DNA from: Bartonella tamiae Th239
GTDB taxonomy: Bacteria > Pseudomonadota > Alphaproteobacteria > Rhizobiales > Rhizobiaceae
Length of the DNA: 64,000 nt
NCBI RefSeq assembly: GCF_000278275.1
Contig: NZ_JH725147.1
Location: 918,849 to 982,848 of the forward strand
Direction: 5' to 3'
Position 1 is the first letter of the stretch. The number at the start of each line of letters is the position of its first letter. Positions 50,836-59,911 of the stretch are shown piece after piece. Made by a program: the position numbers and the translations under genes. The notes beneath the pieces are model-generated. The model was not told where the DNA came from. It was given only the letters and a program-made list of their open reading frames with translations, and searched no databases.

Positions 50836-51843
50836 TTAATTCTGAGGCAAAGTGTGTATATCTTTCGCAAAACATGAAAGTGTTAAATTACTTCCAATTT
50901 TTGGATATTCTATATTATAGTGATTAATGCAATCGTAAATTAACTCAAGGTCATCATTGAGAATATGAATTCGTAAAAATTGTCCCATAATTTGAACTTC
51001 AATGACCTCACCATCTACTATAAAATCCGCATCTTTGTTTTGATTTAAGTGAAAACTTGTTGGATGAATAATATAAGTTTTATTGATTTTTTTATGTAAT
51101 AAGCGGGAGACATGATGAGGTGGAATTATATTTGCATCTCCTAAAAAATGAGCAACAAATAAGTTTTTAGGTCTATAAAATATTTCTTGTGCTGTGTCGC
51201 TTTGAATAATTTTTCCCTTGTCTAATATTGAAATTTGATCCCCTAGCATGAGCGCTTCTTCTTGGTCATGTGTAACGAGTATCGTTGTTAAGTTGAATTG
51301 ACGTTGCATTTGCTTAAGATTATACTGTAGTTTTTTTCGTATTTGTGCATCTAAAGCGGACAAGGGTTCGTCTAGTAATAACAAGGATGGCTCTAAGATT
51401 AATGCTCGTGCTAAAGCGACGCGTTGACGTTGTCCGCCTGAAAGATTGCTTGGAAAATAATCAGCATAGTCTCCCATTTGCATCATGGATAACATATTTT
51501 CAATCTGGTCTTTAATATCACTTTTTGAGAGTTTACGTTGCTTCATACCAAAAGCAAGATTTTCGCTTACAGTCATATTCGGAAACAATGCATAGTTTTG
51601 AAACACCATAGCTAAATTGCGATCTTTTGGGCTTAATACATCTAATCGTTGACCTGACATATGAATGGTCCCACCAAAGTTTTTTTGAAGCCCGGCAATG
51701 TTGCGTAGCAAGGTTGTTTTTCCGCAGCCTGATGGGCCAACCAAAACATGAAATTGGCCTTCTCTGATATTAAGATTTATATCATCTAAAATTTTCTTTT
51801 CGCCATAATAAAAACTAAGATTTTTTATTATTAAACCTGACAT
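50836..51843 (-). CDS. ABC transporter ATPase (Fe3+/polyamine/2-aminoethylphosphonate type)
   Basis: ATP-binding subunit of an uptake system of the PotA/FbpC/PhnT group. The 335-residue product has Walker A GPSGCGKTT, Q-loop MVFQNYALFPNMTV, signature LSGGQRQRVALARALIL, Walker B LLLLDEPLSALD, and a C-terminal regulatory TOBE-like domain (about 235-335). AGGAAA precedes the ATG, one base after the permease stop codon. Last gene of the five-gene operon. Confidence 0.92.
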   Translation of the reverse strand: MSGLIIKNLSFYYGEKKILDDINLNIREGQFHVLVGPSGCGKTTLLRNIAGLQKNFGGTIHMSGQRLDVLSPKDRNLAMVFQNYALFPNMTVSENLAFGMKQRKLSKSDIKDQIENMLSMMQMGDYADYFPSNLSGGQRQRVALARALILEPSLLLLDEPLSALDAQIRKKLQYNLKQMQRQFNLTTILVTHDQEEALMLGDQISILDKGKIIQSDTAQEIFYRPKNLFVAHFLGDANIIPPHHVSRLLHKKINKTYIIHPTSFHLNQNKDADFIVDGEVIEVQIMGQFLRIHILNDDLELIYDCINHYNIEYPKIGSNLTLSCFAKDIHTLPQN

Positions 51844-51844
51844 A

Positions 51845-52633
51845 TCAATATTTCCTCAAAAGACGGTTTTGTATGATCAAAGTTATTATTGTCATGATGA
51901 ATAAAAATAAAAAATATATGAGGATCATCGCGCTTGAAAGAGATCCACTTTGTGTGCGGTGCGCATAAATGTAAATTTGTAAAGTTTCATACTGTCCACC
52001 TACAAGAAGATTGGCATAGACAAATTCGCTCATGAGTAAGCTGAAATTAAGAACAGTTGATAAAAAAAAGGCAGGTATGAGAAGCGGTATGATAACTTTG
52101 ATAAAGATTTTTTCATCAGTCGCTCCCACTAATCGCCCAGCATCTAAATAATCTTGTACAGGTATGGCGTTTAACGAATTTTTAAGACAAATATAAAACA
52201 TCGGAAAACATAACGGTACATAGACAAAAATAAGGATCCAAAGTGTACCGTTAATCTGTAATGGTGGGACTGAAAAAACTTTTATATATCCGACGACGAG
52301 AACAATGCCAGGTATTGCGTAGGGTAAAATAACAAAACGTGATAACCAGCGGTCAAGTGCTGGCCAATAAGTATGCGCAATTAAGATAGCAGGTGTAGTC
52401 AGAACTATTGCTAAAATAAGCGATAAAATAGAAACTGTTAAACTTCTTAATATTGCATAGTGAAACCGATTTTGTGTGAGAATAGTATATAGCCAATCAA
52501 GTGTGAACCCTGACGGTATGATAGTCTTGGACCACTGTGTAGATACAGCATTAATGGATAATGCAACTAAAGGTAATAACATTATTCCAGTTATGATAAA
52601 TATTAGCAATTTGGCATAAAGAGATTGTTTCAT
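51845..52633 (-). CDS. ABC transporter permease (second)
   Basis: Inner membrane permease of the PotC/PhnV group. The 262-residue product has six hydrophobic segments and the EAA-type cytoplasmic loop YLDAGRLVGATDEKIFIKVIIPLLIPA (about 170-195). The start overlaps the preceding permease stop by four bases (ATGA). Pairs with the other permease as a heterodimer. Confidence 0.9.
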   Translation of the reverse strand: MKQSLYAKLLIFIITGIMLLPLVALSINAVSTQWSKTIIPSGFTLDWLYTILTQNRFHYAILRSLTVSILSLILAIVLTTPAILIAHTYWPALDRWLSRFVILPYAIPGIVLVVGYIKVFSVPPLQINGTLWILIFVYVPLCFPMFYICLKNSLNAIPVQDYLDAGRLVGATDEKIFIKVIIPLLIPAFFLSTVLNFSLLMSEFVYANLLVGGQYETLQIYIYAHRTQSGSLSSAMILIYFLFLFIMTIITLIIQNRLLRKY

Positions 52634-53451
52634 AACGTTGTCTCTTTGCCTTTAATAAGCTGACTAATTCCTACGCATAAAAGCAATATAATAAGTAGGC
52701 AAACAGCAAGCGCATTTGCAAGACCAGGATTGGCAAATACATCTCCTGCTACAAGCTCACTAATACGTACTGTAACGATACGCGCTGAAGTGCCAATAAG
52801 TGTAAAAGCTGTCGCATAAGCACCCATTGCATTGGCAAAAAGTAAAATAAAAACTGCTATAATTTGTCTAGAGACAATGGGAAGCCCAATTTTTGTCCAA
52901 AACCGATATTTTGTAGTGCCCATTAAAACTGCGGCTTCCTCAATATCCTTTGGTATTGACTGAATGATAGGTATGATAAGAATAATACCAAGTGATATCT
53001 GAAAAAAGGAATATGTTAATATCAGACCAGTGAAACTATAAATATTGATTTCTTGAAGCAAACCAACTTTGATCAAACCTTTTGTTAACACTCCATTCAC
53101 CCCAAGCAATATAATGAAAGAAGTTACTGCAGGAACACCTGCAAAATTAGCACCTAAGTTTGATAAAGCCGTTGCAATATGTCTTGATAATCGACTACTC
53201 GCGCGTAAACTGATAGAAATTGGTAAAGCAAAAGTTATTCCAATCAAGGTTGAAATTAATGATAACTGTATTGTAGAAATAAATGCGTTAAGATAAAATT
53301 TTGAATTTATAATGCGTGTATAAAAAGCAAAACGGTCACTATGATGACCTAAAGAACCTATAAGAACACTCCAAAGCGGCAAAGCTATAATCACGGCTAA
53401 AAACATGATAAAGGGTAAAGCGTAGAGGCATGATCGTGTTTTTATACTCAT
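52630..53451 (-). CDS. ABC transporter permease (first)
   Basis: Inner membrane permease of the PotB/PhnU group. The 273-residue product has six hydrophobic segments and the EAA loop DIEEAAVLMGTTKYRFWTKIGLPIVSRQ (about 165-195). The start overlaps the hydrolase stop codon by four bases (ATGA), and its own stop overlaps the next permease, so the three are made in step. Confidence 0.9.
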   Translation of the reverse strand: MSIKTRSCLYALPFIMFLAVIIALPLWSVLIGSLGHHSDRFAFYTRIINSKFYLNAFISTIQLSLISTLIGITFALPISISLRASSRLSRHIATALSNLGANFAGVPAVTSFIILLGVNGVLTKGLIKVGLLQEINIYSFTGLILTYSFFQISLGIILIIPIIQSIPKDIEEAAVLMGTTKYRFWTKIGLPIVSRQIIAVFILLFANAMGAYATAFTLIGTSARIVTVRISELVAGDVFANPGLANALAVCLLIILLLCVGISQLIKGKETTL

Positions 53452-54251
53452 AATGTAATTGTACCGACAAAGGGGGTAAAAATTTCGTTTGGAATATTTA
53501 AAATTTTACAGCATAAATCGGCAATTTGAATTTGTGCTAAATTAACTGGCTCATTAATTTGAAATCCTAAATTATAAAAGGGAACCTTTGTTTCAGACAG
53601 TTCTGGACCTCCGTGATTACCCTCATCGCTCATACCATGGTCAGAAGTGATAATGATTTTATATTCTTTATCAAGCCATAAGGGCAAATAATTGGCAAGC
53701 AAGTCACTAGCTTTTCGTGCTGCATTTCTATAATTTATAGAATTACCACCATATTTATGTCCTGCATCGTCTATATTCATTGGATGAAGCATTAAAAAGT
53801 CTGGATTAAAGCATTTTATTAGCATTTCAGCATCTGCAAAAAGATGGCTATCTGGATAATCATCTTGCCAATAAAACATACCGTATTGAATTGGTTCATG
53901 ACTATTGATGAGAAGGCGATCCTCAATAGGATTAAAAGGCGTTTTAACGTAGAGTTCACTAACCCAATGATAGGCGGCGGCAGCAGTTTTTAAGTTTGCT
54001 TTTCGCGCGAGTGAAAAAATGCTATTCTCATTTGATTTTCGTGTAATTGCATTACTTACAATGCCATGATCCAATGGAGTGCGACCAGTTAAAATCGTTT
54101 CATAAAGAGGACGAGAGATCGCTGGTAATTCGCAATTTATCGCTGTACACTGTGCCTGTTGAGCACTTACTTTTGCTTCTAAATAACCAAGGCATTGACG
54201 CGCAGTATCATAGCGTAAGCCGTCTAAGACGATAAGGATAAGTTTTGACAT
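53448..54251 (-). CDS. Alkaline-phosphatase-superfamily hydrolase (NPP / phosphonoacetate hydrolase-like), cytoplasmic
   Basis: Two-metal phospho- or phosphono-hydrolase. The 267-residue product lacks a signal peptide (MSKLILIVLDGLRYD), so it acts in the cytoplasm. Metal and nucleophile residues are all visible: Asp10, Ser46 in PAISRPLYETILTG (nucleophile position), Asp161 and His165 in DDAGHKYG, Asp204-His205 in TSDHGM, His213 in NHGG. It is small for the superfamily. Located between the binding protein and the permeases, it probably processes the imported substrate. Confidence 0.85.
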   Translation of the reverse strand: MSKLILIVLDGLRYDTARQCLGYLEAKVSAQQAQCTAINCELPAISRPLYETILTGRTPLDHGIVSNAITRKSNENSIFSLARKANLKTAAAAYHWVSELYVKTPFNPIEDRLLINSHEPIQYGMFYWQDDYPDSHLFADAEMLIKCFNPDFLMLHPMNIDDAGHKYGGNSINYRNAARKASDLLANYLPLWLDKEYKIIITSDHGMSDEGNHGGPELSETKVPFYNLGFQINEPVNLAQIQIADLCCKILNIPNEIFTPFVGTITL

Positions 54252-54303
54252 AATTTTCTAAGATTTTTGTTAGCATTTGGGATGTGAATTCGTCTAACCA
54301 TAT

Positions 54304-55365
54304 TCACATTTCTGACATGACTTTTTCTTGCCAAAGTTCACCGATTTTTGGAGCGTTTTTTTGCCAGAGTAAAGAATTTATAGGTTTAGCGTTTTTGTAT
54401 TGTTCAGATGGTAACATTTTTTTTTCAATTTCTGCTGGTAATTGTATATGGTCGATACGAATAGGTCGCGCATATCCTCGTGCGAGATTGATTTGTCCCT
54501 CATCTGATAAAATATATTCGCGTGCTAATTTTGCAGCATTTGGATTTTTAGCGTATTTGTTAATAATGGTCGCATAACCGGAGGTGACAGAACCGTCAGA
54601 TGGAATTACAACATGATATTGTCCATTACCTACAAGATCCCTATAGTTGAGGGCATTAAAATCCCAAAGGGCTGCAACCTCTACTTCTCCACGTTCTAAG
54701 CTGGCAGGATTGACTGAATTTGATAAAATCCGTCCTTGTTTTGCTAGATCAACAAACACATCAATTCCAGGTTCTAAGTTCTCTTCACTGCCACCCATAG
54801 CTATTGAGGCAGCCAAAATGCTTGCATTTTCTTGCGCTGCATTTCCGACTTTATTAATTGAAAATTTATAATTTCCATTTTTCAAATCTGCCCAACGCTT
54901 TGGAGGGTTTTTGATTTCATTAGATACGATAAAGGCGATAGTACCTGTATATCCTAAGACCCATAATCCATCATCGTCTTTTGCCCAGTTAGGGATTTGA
55001 TCCCATGTTGTTGGCTTATATGCCATAACTAAATCTTTTGATGCTGCTATGGGACCAAATTCTAAACCGACATCCCCAATATCAGCAGAAGCATTTTGTT
55101 TTTCGTTCTCAAATTTGGATAATTCTTCTGCCGAGCTCATATCCGTATCAAAGTGTTCAATAGAATATTTTTCTTTTATATCGCTCCATATACCTTTCCA
55201 ATTTGCCCAATTATCAGGCATACCTACAGAATTTACTTGCCCTTCGGCCTTAGCCTTCTGGATAAGTTCAGACATATCAGCATGAGAAATATCTATAAGT
55301 GTTAAAAAGGCAGACAATGATATTATTGAGATTTGCATGAAAGGCAAAAGTGTTAAGCGTAGCAT
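54304..55365 (-). CDS. ABC transporter substrate-binding protein (Fe3+/AEP/polyamine type)
   Basis: Periplasmic binding protein, first gene of the operon. The 353-residue product has a signal peptide (about 1-29, cleavage near ISHA), then a two-lobe binding fold with SVGMPDNWANWKGIW, GEVEVAALWDFNALNY and a C-terminal RGYARPIRIDHIQLP. It resembles the family that binds Fe3+, polyamines, thiamine or 2-aminoethylphosphonate; the iron-binding tyrosine pair is not evident. A second ATG nine codons in is possible; an AAAGG site favours this one. Confidence 0.85.
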   Translation of the reverse strand: MLRLTLLPFMQISIISLSAFLTLIDISHADMSELIQKAKAEGQVNSVGMPDNWANWKGIWSDIKEKYSIEHFDTDMSSAEELSKFENEKQNASADIGDVGLEFGPIAASKDLVMAYKPTTWDQIPNWAKDDDGLWVLGYTGTIAFIVSNEIKNPPKRWADLKNGNYKFSINKVGNAAQENASILAASIAMGGSEENLEPGIDVFVDLAKQGRILSNSVNPASLERGEVEVAALWDFNALNYRDLVGNGQYHVVIPSDGSVTSGYATIINKYAKNPNAAKLAREYILSDEGQINLARGYARPIRIDHIQLPAEIEKKMLPSEQYKNAKPINSLLWQKNAPKIGELWQEKVMSEM

Positions 55366-55798
55366 AATGAAACCTTTGAAATTATTTTGCCCTAAAGATT
55401 TACATTTTAAAATGACAAATTATTTAAGTTTTTATGACAGATTTGTGAATTTACTTGATAGTTTTTTTAAAAAAATAATTTCTCTCTCTCTTAAATATTA
55501 GCTTTAAGCACCATCAAATTTGGATATTTAATGATGCTTAAATTGGAGATATTTTTTTCTTTTTTAACCGAAATTGTGCCATAAGATCTTCTAAAGATAA
55601 GAATTTAATTTATCGGGTTTGCTAATTTTTTTTAAAATTGACCATTTATACGAGGATTTTTTTGGCTCATGACTTATTCTTAATAGCATGTGTTTTCTCG
55701 AAAATGTATCAAAAAAACTTGAAAGTAACTATATTCTTTGACTATTTTGTTTGTTCTCACAAAAGTGTCTTCATACCAGAGCGTCTAAATTAATTGGT
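55366..55798. other. Gap upstream of the ABC/hydrolase operon
   Basis: About 430 bp, AT-rich. The operon promoter must lie at its left end; no clear Pho box was recognised. No gene. Confidence 0.35.
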
Positions 55799-55825
55799 CA
55801 TGATCTTAGTCTGACTAAGATCATG
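55799..55825 (-). terminator. Hairpin after the conserved unknown gene
   Basis: CATGATCTTAGT, loop CTG, ACTAAGATCATG: perfect 12-bp stem, 57 bp past the minus-strand stop codon. Only a weak T-rich tail. Confidence 0.6.
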
Positions 55826-55881
55826 CCCATAGGCAATGAACAATGTTTGTAAACAATATCGAATAAAGTTTATAAATTTAT

Positions 55882-56382
55882 CTAATCACAAAGATAAGCC
55901 CACTGTAACAGAGCTTGTCTTTGGCGTGGACGACAAAAATAATCACCAGGTTCACAGTTTTTACGAATTTGTGCCAAATGACGACGCATTAAGCGCCATC
56001 TTTTTATTTGACGTTGATCTTCCAGTCCTAGTCGTCTTCCTCTAAAGTAGCGGCAATACCATTGAAACCAACCTCGCGGATCGTCAGGATAAATCCATCC
56101 TTTTTTTTTCCAGTAAGAAAGTGGTTTACCTGCTAAAACTCCAAAAAAATTTAATTCAGCTTTTTTTCCTAAAGGTGAAAGTTTTGCTTTCTTAAACCAT
56201 TCTTTTGGAAATTCATCTTGGCAATCTGTCATATATTTACCTCCCATGATGCCCATTTCCAGCATTTTTTGTGGTGTTAAATCTGGTGTAAATTGTGAAT
56301 CAAATCCGCTTCCTTCTTCGCAAGTCAATTCATAAATATAATTCTTTTGCATTTTATCGTTTACGGTTATCCATTGTCCCAT
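55882..56382 (-). CDS. Conserved protein of unknown function (aromatic/basic rich)
   Basis: I do not know its function. The 166-residue soluble product has dense, conserved-looking blocks: FTPDLTPQKMLEMGIMGGKY, MTDCQDEFPKEWF, LNFFGVLAGKPLSYWKKKGW, YPDDPRGWFQWYCRYFRGRR, QIKRWRLMRRHLAQIRKNCE and FCRPRQRQALLQWAY. I recall similar proteins in many bacteria, so this is a family rather than an orphan. Four cysteines and many Trp/Arg suggest a nucleic acid or cofactor role, which is conjecture. AGAGAT precedes the ATG; own terminator, so monocistronic. Confidence 0.85.
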   Translation of the reverse strand: MGQWITVNDKMQKNYIYELTCEEGSGFDSQFTPDLTPQKMLEMGIMGGKYMTDCQDEFPKEWFKKAKLSPLGKKAELNFFGVLAGKPLSYWKKKGWIYPDDPRGWFQWYCRYFRGRRLGLEDQRQIKRWRLMRRHLAQIRKNCEPGDYFCRPRQRQALLQWAYLCD

Positions 56383-56615
56383 TAGCTTATCTCTTAATTT
56401 AAATTGCGTTTTATATTAAAGAATTATTATTATTCCTATTGGTTTCATAAATTAATATTTGAAAAAATTTAATTAAGAAAATACTTTATAAGTTGTAGAA
56501 AGGATGTAAATAATCAATCTAGCATTTACGTCCTAGATTAGTTTCAGGATCTATAAATTTGATAGAGTCCATTTTTGGTGGTTTGTGTTTCATTGGTTCG
56601 AGGGAGGATTGACCA

Positions 56616-57373
56616 ATGAATGATTTAGTTTTGTTGAGCGAAAATCAGATGGCACGGATATCACCCTTTTCCTACTTTCTCACGGAGTTTTTCGTGTTGA
56701 TAACCAGTGTGGTGACAGCAGTATTGTCTATGTCATTAAGCATGGTCTGCAATGCAAAGATGCACCTGTTGGCTATGGTCGGCATAAAACACTCTATAAA
56801 CGTTTTATCCGCTGGAGCCGAATGGGTGTGTTTGACCGCATCTTTACAGCCCTTGCTGGGCAAGACCCAAAGCCTCAACGTATCACGATTGATGCCACAC
56901 ATCTCAAGGCACACCGCACGGCAGCACGCCTCTTAAAAAGGGGATGTTCCCCGCCACATCGGGCGCACGAAAGGTAGCTGGAGCTCTAAACGGCATACAG
57001 TCTGCAATCAAGATAGAAAGCCCATATACCGGCTTTGATCAGAAGGACAGATGAGTGACTATAAGGGTGCCGCTCTTCTGTTGCCGGTTCTGCCAGATAC
57101 ACACGAACTCGTAACCGACCGGGGTTATGATGCAGACTGATTCCGTCAGGCATTGTTTGACAGAAACATCAACGCCTGTATTCCTCCAAGAAAGGGAAGG
57201 AACACGCATATCCACTTTGACAGACACCTCTATAGGTGCCGCCATAAGATTGAGAAGCTATTGGCAAAATTTAGGACTGGCGTTGCATTGCAACACAATA
57301 TGACCGATGCGCACATACATTATTCTCGGCTATTTGCATCGCCGCTACCCTCATCTTCTATCTTAATGAATGA
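56616..57373 (+). pseudogene. IS5-family transposase remnant, several frameshifts
   Basis: Broken DDE transposase. Pieces in different frames, in order: LSENQMARISPF, then LSHGVFRVDN and GRHKTLYKRFIRWSRMGVF, ITIDATHLKAHRTAARLLKR (first Asp), a deleted stretch, SEGQMSDYKGAALLLPVLP, LVTDRGYDAD (second Asp), CRHKIEKLLAKF (Glu), and DWRCIATQYDRCAHTLFSAI to the end LIFYLNE. At least three frameshifts, two stop codons and an internal loss. More GC-rich than the neighbours, so acquired. Intact terminal inverted repeats not identified. Confidence 0.9.
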
Positions 57374-57721
57374 ATTCTAGGCCTAAAATTATGTTCGCAA
57401 TATTATTAAATTATTCTATAAGCTCTGATTTAATCGTTTTGCTAGATTACATAGCATATTCGTGTTAGCTTTTTTGATGTTAAGAAAAATATTTTACGGA
57501 TAAAAAATATCATTCTATAATACCCGAATTTAATTCAAATCCTTATTGAATATTTTCATACGAGAATTGCTGCTAAGATAGTAATCTTGTTGTTTTGTTT
57601 AAAAACAATATTTGCCTTTACGCTTATTATTCGATACTGGATAAAACTTCATTCCTAGTAATTTAAATAAATTTTAGAAAAAATATTGTACTTGAAAAAT
57701 AACTATATAGGCGAAAAGATA
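57374..57721. other. AT-rich gap upstream of the permease gene
   Basis: About 350 bp, AT-rich; holds the permease promoter. No gene. Confidence 0.4.
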
Positions 57722-59125
57722 ATGAATGATCCAATGTTAAAAAAAGGGCTAAGTAAGCGCCACATTTTTTTCATAGCATTAGGATCTGCTATCGGCACAG
57801 GGTTATTTTATGGCTCCGCAGGAGCCATTAAGCTTGCTGGACCGATTGTTTTATTAGCATATTTTATTTCAGGTATTATGGCATTTATGGTCATGCGGGC
57901 CTTAGGTGAAATGGTGCTTCATAATCCACTTCCCGGTTCTTTTGGTCGATATGCATCTAATTATATTTCCCCTATTGCTGGTTTTATGACAGGTTGGACT
58001 TATATTTTTGAAATGGCCCTTGTTTGCTTGGCTGATATTACGGCTTTTGCAACCTATATGGGCTTTTGGTATCCTGATGTATCACCATGGATATGGACAT
58101 TAGGTATTACATTGATAATTGCAGCGATAAATTTAACTGCTGTAAAAATTTTTGGTGAGCTTGAGTTTTGGCTATCCATTATAAAAATTATCGCAATTAT
58201 AGCTATGATTGCAGCAGGTGCTGGCATTATCTTATTTGGTTTTGGCAGCTATACCCATCACGCAACAGGAATTAGCAATCTTTGGACAAATGGGGGCTGG
58301 ATGCCCAATGGTTGGTTTGGCTTTATCGCCTCTTTTAGTGTTGTTGTTTTTGCTTTTGGTGGCATCGAAATCATTGGTTTAACGGCTGTTGAAGCAGAAA
58401 ATGCTGATTCAAATATTCCCAAAGCAATTAATGCGATACCAATACGGATTTTATTATTTTATGTCATGACACTTGCTGTATTAATGTCCATTTCTCCGTG
58501 GGATAAAATTGGCTTAGATGGTAGTCCTTTCGTCGCAATTTTTGAAAGTTTAGGCATTACTTATGCTGCTAATATATTAAATGTCGTCGTGATTACTGCC
58601 GCAATTTCGGCGATTAATAGTGACCTTTTTGGCTCTGGCCGCATGCTGCATGGTTTGGCAGAAGAAGGGCATGCTTTAAAACACTTAAAATATGTTTCCA
58701 AACAAGGTATCCCAGTTTTATCCGTATTATTTATGTTTTCAGTTTTAATTATTGGGGTTGTTCTCAATTATTTTTATCATGAACATTTATTCTTTTTGAT
58801 TGCAGCTATGGCAACTTTTGCAACTGTTTTTGTCTGGTTGTTGATTTTATTGTCGCAATTTTGTATGCGGATGAAACTGTCTGTAGAAGAAAAAAAGATT
58901 TTAAAATTCCCCGTTCCATTTTGGCCAATTGGTCCTGTGATCGCCATATTATTTATGGTTTTTATTGTTATTCTTTTGGGCGTTTTTGAAGCAACACGCG
59001 CTGCATTATATGTCGGTATTATTTGGATTGTTTGGCTTACGCTTTGTTATTTTTTCATCAAATATGGCGATAAAGACGGTCGATGGTTTAAGAAGAATAA
59101 ATCAATTGATACTTTTAAGAATTAG
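57722..59125 (+). CDS. Amino acid permease (APC superfamily)
   Basis: Inner membrane proton-coupled amino acid uptake protein. The 467-residue product has 12 hydrophobic segments and the family start [35 protein letters not shown] with the GSAIGTGLF substrate motif, then [22 protein letters not shown] (AAT family). The nearest pattern is the proline/histidine/asparagine permease group. A TTG upstream (57686) is in frame, but this ATG fits family starts. A decayed hutD lies just downstream, hinting at histidine. Confidence 0.9.
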   Translation: MNDPMLKKGLSKRHIFFIALGSAIGTGLFYGSAGAIKLAGPIVLLAYFISGIMAFMVMRALGEMVLHNPLPGSFGRYASNYISPIAGFMTGWTYIFEMALVCLADITAFATYMGFWYPDVSPWIWTLGITLIIAAINLTAVKIFGELEFWLSIIKIIAIIAMIAAGAGIILFGFGSYTHHATGISNLWTNGGWMPNGWFGFIASFSVVVFAFGGIEIIGLTAVEAENADSNIPKAINAIPIRILLFYVMTLAVLMSISPWDKIGLDGSPFVAIFESLGITYAANILNVVVITAAISAINSDLFGSGRMLHGLAEEGHALKHLKYVSKQGIPVLSVLFMFSVLIIGVVLNYFYHEHLFFLIAAMATFATVFVWLLILLSQFCMRMKLSVEEKKILKFPVPFWPIGPVIAILFMVFIVILLGVFEATRAALYVGIIWIVWLTLCYFFIKYGDKDGRWFKKNKSIDTFKN

Positions 59126-59149
59126 AAAAAGGACGTTTTTAAAATAAGG

Positions 59150-59650
59150 AAAAAGTTGTTTTACTGTGGTTCAGATCAAAGTTTTATAAAATGATGTCAT
59201 GGAAAAAAGTGCTAGTTCTACACGAGAAATAATTGTTCAAAATTATAAAAATGGATCCATGATGTGGCGCCTTAGCATAGCAACAATGAACGAGTCAGAT
59301 CCATTACCATCCTTTGTTAGAATTGATCGCTCTATTGCCTTTTGGGAAGAGTCTTCTTTAAGGTTGAATCTTAAATAACAAGAACCTGTTATTTTAATGC
59401 GCACCGCCCCGCTTATTCTTTTGCAGGTGAAGCTGTTGTCATGGCGCATATTGGAGCCGAACCAACGGTTGATTTAATTGTTATTATGCGAAGAGGTATG
59501 TTTTTTCATACGGTTTCGCGTCTTTTTTATGACATGGCTTTCGAGTGAAAGTTGATGCGGAATATTTTTTTCTTGTTTTTAATTCAGCGTTTCAAAGTCA
59601 ACAAGGTTATGAAATATTTCATGCTTATCGATTTGATTCACTTTAGTTGC
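59150..59650 (+). pseudogene. hutD: HutD-family protein remnant
   Basis: HutD is a small cupin encoded with histidine-use genes. Pieces in different frames: FYKMMSWKK, then after a shift STREIIVQNYKNGSMMWRLS with IATMNESDPLPSFVRIDRSI (HutD core, WRxSIAxV...F..IDR), a stop after RLNLK, then YSFAGEAVVMAHIGAEPTVD and LIVIMRRGMFFHTVSRL before another stop. At least two frameshifts and two stops. Ends only approximate. Confidence 0.8.
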
Positions 59651-59911
59651 ATAAAGGATATTATATAACAATAAATCCTTCAAACGACATTGGAGACATT
59701 TTTATTATTAAGTTAAATGAGATGTATATGGCTGATATGCATTGAAACTAAAAATTATAATGCAACAACGTCAATATTCATTTGATCAATGAAAGATAAA
59801 TATCAGTAAGATATTTCTATGATGGCTCGTTTCATAAAAAGTTTTCATTATTATTATGAATCTTTGTTTTGAACTTTAATGGCAATACTTTCTATGAATT
59901 AAAAAAATGAT

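Noticed and set aside
57039-57245. 68-residue minus-strand frame over the transposase remnant
   Set aside because: Antisense shadow of the decayed transposase.
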